Source: Macrostomum hystrix
Lineage: Eukaryota > Platyhelminthes > Macrostomidae
Reading direction: 5' to 3'
Assembly: GCA_950097015.1 (NCBI GenBank)
Contig: CATNEN010000001.1
Span: forward strand, 9,171,001 to 9,235,000
Length of the DNA stretch: 64,000 bases
The position numbers were made by a program, and so were the translations under genes. This document shows positions 56,501 to 64,000 of the stretch, piece by piece. The notes under the pieces are model-generated. The model did no database searches. It was not told the origin of the DNA and saw only the letters and a program-made list of their open reading frames with translations. Within the stretch, counting starts at the first letter, position 1. The number at the start of each line of letters is the position of its first letter.

Positions 56501-59500
56501 AAAAGTATAATCTACAGAACTCGTAATTAGTAGGTTACTAGCTTAACAGTACGACTACCAAGCCATTTTGCCGCCCGTTTTTATACCAATTAACATAATA
56601 AATTAAATTCAGGGGGGTTTCCCCCCCCTGACATTTTTTTGGCAGCGCCCGAATGCTAACAGCGTTGGGTGGTGACTGATTGGTTGACAGACTAGGCGAT
56701 GGCTTGATCAGTGAAATTAGATAAATTCGCGTCATGGTTTCCATAGAGGCCTAGTTCCACCTGTTGTAGCCCTTGAAAGTCCAGCAGTCCGTCTAGATAA
56801 AAGTAGCTGACCACCGAAGACGGAGATGATGCAGGCACATTCGGGTGACATTCTGATAAAGTTTGAAGGCCTGGCAAGGCCGCACTGAGGCGCAGTGCAA
56901 ATTCGTGTATAGGGGTGTATGAAATACACTAGCTCTTATGGGAAAAATCGGACCTTCGGCCAGAAACATTGAATATCTCGACGGTCTGAAGAGCCTGCGA
57001 CTTGTTTATTGTTTCAGAAGATGCGCAACAAAGAGTTGGCCCGTGTTCTTGAGTTTCGTGTGCTTGCGTTGTTCCGTTCGGGTGCAGCAAAAAATTGTCA
57101 GTGGGGAATTCCGCCCCCCGGTAGTTCTACTGTTAATCAAACTCTAGGTTAATACGGAAGATAAAGTTATATATAATCTACTCTACTGTATGTAATAAAT
57201 AAATATTCTTTTGGTTTGAAAGCATTCTACTAGCAAAAAACTGTGCCTATTTGCAGGCTTTGATACAGAAAATTTGGGTAATAAATTTATTGTATAAAAT
57301 GTTTTCATTCAGTGTGTGTGTGTGTGCGTGTGTGTGTCTTGGTGTCTGGTTTCTAGTGATTGTGTGCGTGCTTCAGTGGAAATTTCACACGGATCATATA
57401 TTTCCACACAATGCCATTGACAAACCGTATTCATTTATTTACGAGATTGTGTATGATTGGAATAGAAGAAATATACCCCTCATTCTTTAAACAATCAGTC
57501 TATCTACCGATTGAAAATAAAACAAATCTATTGTCAGTTTTTTCACTTTGTCGCCAAAAACATGGTATCATGTACTTCTTATACTACTGATTTTGTAAAT
57601 ATAATCTTTCTTATTTCAGTGCTGACCAAACAGCTATTGCCATTAAAGATTATGAGTAAGAATTGCTTAATATTCTTAGCGGGTTTAAAATGTGATTTTT
57701 TTTAAGTCTTTTTTTTTAATCAAGTCTGATTATGCCGTTATGCCGTTCTTTGCGTTTAGGCCAAAGGTATTTTTTCAAAACTAGAATGACTTAATATCTA
57801 ATGATATTGTTTGGTGACTGGCTTGAATTTTGTATACTTGATGCTTAATGTAAAGAGTTAATATATTACAACATGGGTCTTATTTAAGGGGGTATTAAAA
57901 ACATTAGGGCATCAACTAATTAGCCACTAATATTTTTGTAACAGTTAACAATTGTGTTGCGCAAAATTTCAATGATAATTCTTACAAGTACATGCCGTTT
58001 TCGATTGGTTAGTTTAGATTTAGCATTCTTTTGAATCTTAGTCGCATTAGATGCTTTTAGTATTTTTTAGTTTATAATGATGAAGATTCGCGTAATTTAG
58101 CCAAATGCTGCTATTTTTCCAGGTTTTTGTCAGGCAATTCGCCAAAACATTTTAAATTGAGACTGTGAACTTTTTTAGCAGTGTAGTAGATGTAGGGTTA
58201 GACAGGTAGATGTAGGGTAGACAGGTAGATGTAGGGTAGACAGGTAGATGTAGGGTAGACAGGTAGATGTAGGGTAGACAGTGTGGTAGATGTAGGGTAG
58301 ACAGTGTGGTAGGTGTAGGGTAGACAGTGTGGTAGATGTAGGCTAGACAGTGTGGTAGGTGTAGGGTAGACAGAGTGGTAGATGTAGGGTAGACAGTGTG
58401 GTAGATGTAGGGTAGACAGTGTGGTAGATGTAGGGTAGACAGTGTGGTAGATGTAGGGTAGACAGTTTGGTAGATGTAGGGTAGACAGTTTGGTAGATGT
58501 AGGGTAGACAGTGTGGTAGGTGTAGGGTAGACAGTGTGGTAGATGTAGGGTAGACAGTGTGGTAGATGTAGGGTAGACAGTTTGGTAGATGTAGGGTAGA
58601 CAGTGTGGTAGATGTAGGGTAGACAGTGTGGTAGATGTAGGGTAGACGGTGTGGTAGATGTAGGGTAGACAGTGTGGTAGATGTAGGGTAGACAGTGTGG
58701 TAGGTGTAGGGTAGACAGTGTGGTAGATGTAGGGTAGACAGTGTGGTAGATGTAGGGTAGACAGTTTGGTAGATGTAGGGTAGACAGTGTGGTAGATGTA
58801 GGGTAGACAGTTTGGTAGATGTAGGGTAGACGGTGTGGTAGATTTAGAGTAGACAGTTTGGTAGATGTAGGGTAGACTGTGTGGTAGATGTAGGGTAGAC
58901 AGTGTGGTAGATGTAGGGTAGACAGTTTGGTAGATGTAGGGTAGACAGTGTGGTAGGTGTAGGGTAGACAGTGTGGTAAATGTAGGGTAGGTTTGAGGTA
59001 GACGTGGGTCAGATTCAAAGTAGGCATTGCGGCTAATTTCTTATATTGAAGTAGAAAAATTAGTTTGTTGACAGTGTAAGAAATGATTTCCAGTTTACTG
59101 CATATTTTTTAAGTTTGAAATTAGTTTTCAGACGAATTGTCAGCGAATAAAAGAATTGGCAGCTGTTCTACCTTGTTTGATTGTTTTAGCCCAAAGTCAG
59201 TGCCTGGAGATTCGTGTGTATCACCGCCTCATCTCGGGCCTACACACCAGCATCAACACTCACCTGTCGCACAAGTACCTACTGTTGGATCCTCAGGACC
59301 GCATGCTGGGCAGGCAGAACTGGGGCCCGAATGTCACCGAGTTTCTAGTCAGATTTCATCCGGATTTCGAGCCCCAGGGTCCTGTTAGGCTGCGAAATCT
59401 GCATTTCACATTCCTAGCCGAGCTGAGAGCTTTGGCCAAGGCCGCTCCGCTGCTGCGGCGGGCCAAGTATTTCACTGGTAACGACTCGGACGACTCAGAG

Positions 59501-59878
59501 GTGGCCCAGCTTGTGTCCGACATCCTCGACCAGGTGGAATCATTTCCTGGTCATTTCGACGAGTCGCAACTATTTCGCGACAGCGACAAAGCCAGACTGA
59601 AAGCCGAGATTAGGGAGAAGTTTTTCAACATCACCAGAATTATGGATTGCGTCGGCTGCGACAAGTGCCGGCTGTGGGGTAAAGTACAAACCGCCGGACT
59701 GGGCACAGCTCTACGGGTGCTGTTTAGTCCCAGCCTGCCGCCCTACCTTCGGAGGCACGAAATTGTCACCCTGTTCAACGCACTGGGTCGCCTATCTGAG
59801 AGTATTCAATCGCTGGAGGACTTTAAGAGGCTGATGAGAAACAATGGCGGTAGCGGCTGGAAGAGGACTGAGCTGTGA
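53514..59878 (+). CDS. ERO1: ERO1-type endoplasmic reticulum oxidoreductin
   Basis: FAD enzyme of the ER lumen that reoxidises protein disulfide isomerase and passes electrons to oxygen. Exons 53514-53624, 55401-55989 and 59190-59878 join in phase (0, then 1) to 462 residues, close to the human length of about 468. Residues 1-24 form a signal peptide (MMIKCGMGFFVSFILLLSFG). Shuttle disulfide CHVDNC at 98-103; core YVDLLRNPERYTGYRGEAAH and KIWRSIYEENCF; YHRLISGLHTSINTHLS; active-site CVGCDKC at 387-393 followed by RLWGKVQTAGLGTAL. The N-terminal Cys cluster reads CFQLLHGSVDDCSC, where most relatives have C-x-C before the GxxDDC; the second Cys is Gln. The segment before YHRLISGL is shorter than usual, and a 21-nt exon at 57257-57277 may fill part of it. 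Confidence 0.93.
53625..55400 (+). other. ERO1 intron 1
   Basis: A 1,776-bp AT-rich intron with donor GTAAGT and acceptor ATTTATTTAG. The right part holds an inverted pair of SINE-like copies, listed separately. The rest has no recognised feature. Confidence 0.7.
54905..55311. mobile_element. Two tRNA-derived SINE-like copies in inverted orientation
   Basis: The left copy on plus has GGTTCGATTCCCAAC (54949-54963) followed by CAATTTGTGTCTTTTAGCAA. The right copy on minus, reading from 55311, has GGGGCTGTAGCCTAAAGATT, GGTTCGATTCCAGAC and then CAATTTGTATCATTTAGCAA. The right copy continues into CTGCATTGCTGCAGTTCAC, like a conserved SINE central domain, and CCCAGTCCATGGACTG, shared with the element near 3.85-3.99 kb. 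They form an imperfect inverted repeat of about 400 bp. Confidence 0.6.
56085..56430 (-). mobile_element. SINE-like element, copy 3
   Basis: The minus-strand tRNA-like head around 56303-56230 includes TTGAGCGGTCTAGCGCGCTT, GCCTCTCGCACCAAGG and GAGTTCGATTC. The body to about 56085 matches the other copies (AAGCCTTCTCTCCGCAGC, GGGCAGTGTACACTCTCAC). To the right, 56310-56430 carries TGTCCTTCGGCAAGACAATT and CAGTCCACGGACTG, resembling a SINE central domain on the plus strand. Confidence 0.65.
56547..57132. mobile_element. Non-autonomous TIR element with TTAA target duplication (piggyBac-type MITE candidate)
   Basis: Both ends abut TTAA (56543-56546 and 57133-57136). The terminal 13 bp are CAGTACGACTACC and, inverted, CAGTAGAACTACC (11 of 13 identical). 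Sub-terminal similarity continues: TGACATTTTTTTGGCAGC on the left against TGACAATTTTTTGCTGC on the right, each next to a G/C-tract. No transposase ORF is present. TTAA duplication is typical of piggyBac-like transposition. Confidence 0.7.
57257..57277 (+). CDS. Candidate 21-nt microexon of ERO1
   Basis: Flanked by TATTTGCAG and GTAATA, in the correct phase (1 to 1) to insert seven residues (FDTENL region) between ERO1 exons 2 and 3, where the protein is shorter than its relatives. The donor is weak and no transcript evidence is available. Confidence 0.3.
58185..58995 (+). repeat. 23-bp tandem array in ERO1 intron 2
   Basis: About 35 copies. The main unit has core TGTAGGGTAGACAGTGTGGT followed by AGA. 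The first four copies are shorter and lack the GTGT part. The minus-strand ORF across it is a by-product. Confidence 0.95.
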
Positions 59879-60003
59879 TTTCATTGAACTACTTTATTTC
59901 AATCCTCGTTTCAAATAAGAATTCAAAATCCCTGAGCTGTCGGAAAATCTTCTAAATCTCGAAAACTGGTTTGCATGTCTGTTTTCTTATCTTAAAATTC
60001 ATT
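59879..60003 (+). other. 3' flank of ERO1
   Basis: Only about 125 bp separate the stop codon from the next array. No canonical AATAAA was found; AATAAG occurs at about 59916. Confidence 0.4.
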
Positions 60004-60657
60004 TCTTAAATCTTAGAATCCCGTTTCCAAATCATAGAATCCCGTTTCCAAATCTTAGAATCCCGTTTCCAAATCATAGAATCCCGTTTCCAAATCTTAT
60101 AATCCCGTTTCCAAATCGTAGAATCCCGTTTCCAAATCGTAGAATCCCATTTCCAAATCATAGAATCCCGTTTCCAAATCATAGAATCCCGTTTCCAAAT
60201 CTTATAATCCCGTTTCCAAATTTTAGAATCCCGTTTCCAAATCTTAGAATCCCGTTTCCAAATTTTAGAATCCCGTTTCCAAATCTTAGAATCCCGTTTC
60301 CAAATCTTAGAATCCCGTTTCCAAATCTTGTAATCCCGTTTCCAAACTTTAGAATCCCGTTTCCAAATCGTAGAATCCCGTTACCAAATTTCAGAATCCC
60401 CTTTCCAAATCGTATAATCCCGTTTCCAAATTTTAGAATCCCGTTTCCAAATCTTAGAATCCCGTTTCCAAATTTTAGAATCCCGTTTCCAAATCGTAGA
60501 ATCCCGTTACCAAATTTCAGAATCCCCTTTCCAAATCGTATAATCCCGTTTCCAAATCTTAGAATCCCGTTTCCAAATCGTAGAATCCCATTTCCAAATC
60601 ATAGAATCCCGTTTCCAAATCATAGAATCCCGTTTCCAAATCGCAGAATCCCGTTAC
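60004..60657 (+). repeat. 21-bp tandem array
   Basis: About 31 copies of a 21-bp unit with core AGAATCCCGTTTCCAAATC and a variable position (TTAG, ATAG, GTAG or TTAT). No indels were seen in the central part. Confidence 0.95.
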
Positions 60658-61360
60658 CATCCCGTTTCTTTGCTCATTGTCGTCATTCTTGCTGCTTCGT
60701 TTTTAAAAATTCAATTGGATTATTCTGTACAATTATTTTCGCTAGCGGCACAATCCGTTCTTTAGCAACACACTGGCTACTGTTAGTAGCGGGCTAGTAT
60801 TTTATTCTGCAAAGCCAGTCGAATTTGCAAAGCGACACAGAAAAATTAAACCAAGCTTTGTTGTTCTTTCTATGGAGCCTTTTGGTTTTTATTGTGTATC
60901 AGTTAGTTGGTTGTCATTTTTTCAAATTTCTTTTGACCCTGCTTCGTACGGTGAATATTTACACTGGAGTAGAATATTAAGATTTCTGATGCTCTGGTTT
61001 CGCGTGTTGTAATTTGCTTGCGTTTTGTTTTTCTTTTATAAATGTCTATTTTTTCCTGAATTATATTATTCTGTACACAACTAATAATTCCAAGATTTTG
61101 TTGCTAAAAATAGATTTTTTATTAAACGAAATTCGAGTTTTTGAATTTTTAGTTTCTAGATATATGGGATTAATAGGATTTTAAATCTACGGTATTTGTA
61201 GGATAAAGTGTAAGGGATTTGTAGGATTCAATTTGTCGAATTAGTGGGACTAGGTATTTGGGATTAGTAGGATTAAAATATGGAGGATTTGAACGATTAA
61301 ATTTTTAGAATTAGTGTGACTAGATATTTGGGATTTGTAAAATTATATTATAAGGAATTT
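60658..61360. other. Unique spacer, nothing recognised
   Basis: AT-rich with no ORF of note. Its right end grades into degenerate copies of the next array (GGATTTGTAGGAT-like motifs from about 61165). Confidence 0.6.
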
Positions 61361-61830
61361 GTTGGATTAAATTATAGGGGATTTGTAGGATTATTTTTAG
61401 GGGATTTGTAGGATTAAATGTAGGTGATTTGTAGGATTATTTTTAGGGGATTTGTAGGATTAAATGTAGGTGATTTGTAGGATAAAATGTAGGGGATTTG
61501 TAGGATTAAATGTAGGGGATTTGTAGGATTAGTTTTAGGGGATTTGTAGGATTAGTTTTAGGGGATTTGTAGGATTAGTTTTAGGGGATTTGTAGGATTA
61601 GTTTTAGGGGATTTGTAGGATTAAATTTAGGGAATTTGAAGGGTCAAATTTAGGGGATTTGTAGGATTAATTTTTGGGATTTGTAGGATTAAATGCAGGG
61701 GATTTGTAGGATTAATTTTTTGGGATTTGTAGGATTAAATGTAGGGGATTTGTAGGATTAAATTTGCGGGATTTGTTGGATTACATGCGTAGGATTTTCA
61801 GGGCTATGTTTATGGGATTTATAGGATTCT
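61361..61830 (+). repeat. About 22-bp tandem array (GGGGATTTGTAGGATTA)
   Basis: About 21 copies of a 21-23-bp unit with core GGGGATTTGTAGGATTA followed by AATGTA or GTTTTA. It is degenerate to the left. Confidence 0.9.
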
Positions 61831-62700
61831 ATCTATGTGAGTCCACTGCATGCTATAGTTGTTTCCAAGAAAGCGGATCAAATTAAAAGTTTATCGGATG
61901 CCTAATTTCTTTCTTTCTACCTAGCATCTAAACACATTGGTTTAAGACTCTTGTATGCCGCTGGCATCCTACTACTTATGAGTACTATTGCTTCGATGTG
62001 TTTTCTGTGTTTTATTTTGCTTTTGAACATATTTCTTGTGAAAAATAACTTTCTTATTTCGTCGTCAAGTTAGGAAACGGTTGCAGTTTATTTAATCTTA
62101 TGCATTATTGTCTGCGTCGAGTATTTTTATTTTTTACACACAATTTTTGCTTGCAAATTTACTATTTTAAGCATTATAAAAGAGATTTGTGTACAGAAAA
62201 GTCTTTGCTCTTACTTTTACGTTTCAGAAACTGTTTAAGTCTAATTCGTGTGCCAAAGTGGTGATGCTGAATTGTTGTAATAACCACTGTTTTTTTCTCC
62301 CCTCATTGACTTTTCTCGACGAGTACTCAAATTTTAAATTGCCATGCAATCCTACTACTTAAAGTAGATTATATACTCGTAGTTTGTTTTCTGTGCGCTA
62401 AAAAAGTGATAGGAATGCATCATACCTTACAGTTCATTAGAAATATTATATAAATGCATTACTATTGTGATTAGTATAACTGCCTCTGTGTACTATCGTA
62501 TAAATATAGGCTTTCTGTCTGTGGACTTGTGCAACAGTAGTATACGTTGATTTTAAGCTATAATTTAAACCGTAATTTAAACTTGTTGCTTTAATCTATT
62601 TGTAAAAGTGGGAAAAAACGGAATCAGAATCGCAGAGTGATTCAGCACCACAATGACAGCAAACACAGTTCGAAATAAAAAGCCAGAATCGTAGAAAGAA
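61831..62700. other. Unique spacer, nothing recognised
   Basis: About 870 bp of AT-rich sequence without recognised genes or motifs. Confidence 0.65.
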
Positions 62701-62714
62701 TTTCTGAAAAAAAA

Positions 62715-64000
62715 ACGGAATCAGAATCGCAGCGAGAACTGAAAGCAGAATCGCAGCAAGAACTGAAAGCAGAATCGCAGCAAGAACTGAAAGAAGAATC
62801 GCAGCAAGAACTGAAAGAAGAATCGCAGCAAGAAGGAAGAATCGCAGCGAGAACTGAAAGCAGAATCGCAGCGAGAACTGAAAGCAGAATCGCAGCAAGA
62901 ACTGAAAGCAGAATCGCAGCAAGAACTGAAAGAAGAATCGCAGCAAGAAAGAAGAATCGCAGCGAGAACTGAAAGAAGAATCGCAGCGAGAACTGAAAGC
63001 AGAATCGCAGCAAGAACTGAAAGAAGAATCGCAGCGAGAACTGAAAGAAGAATCGCAGCGAGAACTGAAAGCAGAATCGCAGCAAGAACTGAAAGCAGAA
63101 TCGCAGCAAGAACTGAAAGAAGAATCGCAGCAAGAAAGAAGAATCGCAGCGAGAACTGAAAGAAGAATCGCAGCGAGAACTGAAAGCAGAATCGCAGCAA
63201 GAACTGAAAGCAGAATCGCAGCAAGAACTGAAAGCAGAATCGCAGCGAGAACTGAAAGCAGAATCGCAGCAAGAACTGAAAGAAGAATCACAGCAAGAAA
63301 GAAGAATCGCAGCGAGAACTGAAAGAAGAATCGCAGCAAGAACTGAAAGCAGAATCGCAGCGAGAACTGAAAGCAGAATCGCAGCGAGAACTGAAAGAAG
63401 AATCGCAGCGAGAACTGAAAGCAGAATCGCAGCGAGAACTGAAAGCAGAATCGCAGCAAGAACTGAAAGCAGAATCGCAGCAAGAACTGAAAGAAGAATC
63501 GCAGCAAGAAAGAAGAATCGCAGCGAGAACTGAAAGAAGAATCGCAGCGAGAACTGAAAGCAGAATCGCAGCAAGAACTGAAAGAAGAATCGCAGCAAGA
63601 AAGAAGAATCGCAGCGAGAACTGAAAGAAGAATCGCAGCGAGAACTGAAAGCAGAATCGCAGCAAGAACTGAAAGCAGAATCGCAGCAAGAACTGAAAGA
63701 AGAATCGCAGCAAGAAAGAAGAATCGCAGCGAGAACTGAAAGAAGAATCGCAGCGAGAACTGAAAGCAGAATCGCAGCAAGAACTGAAAGCAGAATCGCA
63801 GCAAGAACTGAAAGCAGAATCGCAGCGAGAACTGAAAGCAGAATCGCAGCAAGAACTGAAAGAAGAATCGCAGCAAGAAAGAAGAATCGCAGCGAGAACT
63901 GAAAGAAGAATCGCAGCAAGAACTGAAAGCAGAATCGCAGCGAGAACTGAAAACAGAATCGCAGCGAGAACTGAAAGAAGAATCGCAGCGAGAACTGAAA
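62715..64000 (+). repeat. 24-bp tandem array running off the window
   Basis: Unit of 24 bp with core GAATCGCAGCAAGAACTGAA followed by AGCA or AGAA. Truncated units (GAATCGCAGCAAGAAAGAA) recur at near-regular spacing, marking a higher-order repeat of about 115-230 bp. Purine-rich plus strand; overlapping minus-strand ORFs are by-products. The array continues beyond position 64000. Confidence 0.95.

Larger units (their letters stand above)
55990..59189 (+). other. ERO1 intron 2 with several repeats
   Basis: A 3.2-kb intron, donor GTAAGA, acceptor TTGTTTTAG. It contains a SINE-like copy (56.09-56.43 kb), a TTAA-flanked inverted-repeat element (56547-57132), a GT-rich microsatellite near 57314-57338, a candidate 21-nt exon and a 23-bp tandem array (58.19-59.0 kb). 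Confidence 0.75.

Noticed and set aside
58185-58300. Interstitial telomere repeat (TAGGGTTAG occurs once)
   Set aside because: A single chance variant of the 23-bp unit; there are no TTAGGG arrays.
59132-59189. Acceptor at 59131 for ERO1 exon 3
   Set aside because: It is in the wrong phase for exon 2 and would add residues unlike ERO1; the TTGTTTTAG acceptor at 59189 fits.
62596-63919. Overlapping 400-codon hydrophobic ORFs that mimic membrane proteins
   Set aside because: Phe/Leu/Ala-rich translations of a purine-rich 24-bp repeat read on the complementary strand.

Overview
The window is animal nuclear DNA. Evidence: spliced genes with GT-AG introns and consistent phases, an axonemal dynein heavy chain (so motile cilia), gamma-SNAP, ERO1, a CABIT-domain adaptor, a caspase, and tRNA-derived SINE-like repeats. 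Roughly a third of the window (about 22 kb) is tandem minisatellite arrays. Splice-acceptor-like sites sit a few bases before several start codons, which would fit spliced-leader trans-splicing. Taken together this suggests a repeat-rich invertebrate, perhaps a free-living flatworm such as a macrostomid; that placement is inference and was not tested.

Layout. 1-11,034 (minus): the N-terminal two thirds of a dynein heavy chain most like DNAH6, cut by the window edge. 12,117-14,631 (plus): complete gamma-SNAP gene in three exons, divergent from the dynein. 15.4-30.7 kb: gene-poor, with a chain of unrelated tandem arrays (23, 25, 51, 18/36, 29/23 and about 32 bp periods). 31,988-33,889 (plus): uninterrupted ORF for a CABIT-domain, polyQ, SH3-ligand protein. 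34.0-39.2 kb: more arrays (20, 44 and 27 bp). 39,253-51,980 (plus): six exons whose phases all join into one 2,112-residue reading frame. 53,514-59,878 (plus): ERO1 oxidoreductase with signal peptide. 60.0-64.0 kb: three more arrays, the last running off the window.

The main discovery candidate is the 39.3-52.0 kb gene. It joins an N-terminal alpha-helical solenoid of about 20 Cys-containing repeats, ankyrin repeats, a Mab-21/cGAS-like nucleotidyltransferase fold, a second ankyrin block and a C-terminal caspase domain with both catalytic residues. This looks like a one-chain sensor-to-protease molecule. Its second intron holds a 4-kb array of a 29-bp unit, and nearly every unit contains a perfect three-pentamer heat-shock element. 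No expression or homology search could be run, so single-transcript status and function are inferred from splice phases and recognisable motifs.

The remaining genes are conserved housekeeping or signalling genes (ciliary motility, vesicle fusion, ER disulfide formation) with no evident functional link to one another. The long ORFs across the tandem arrays are by-products of stop-free repeat units.
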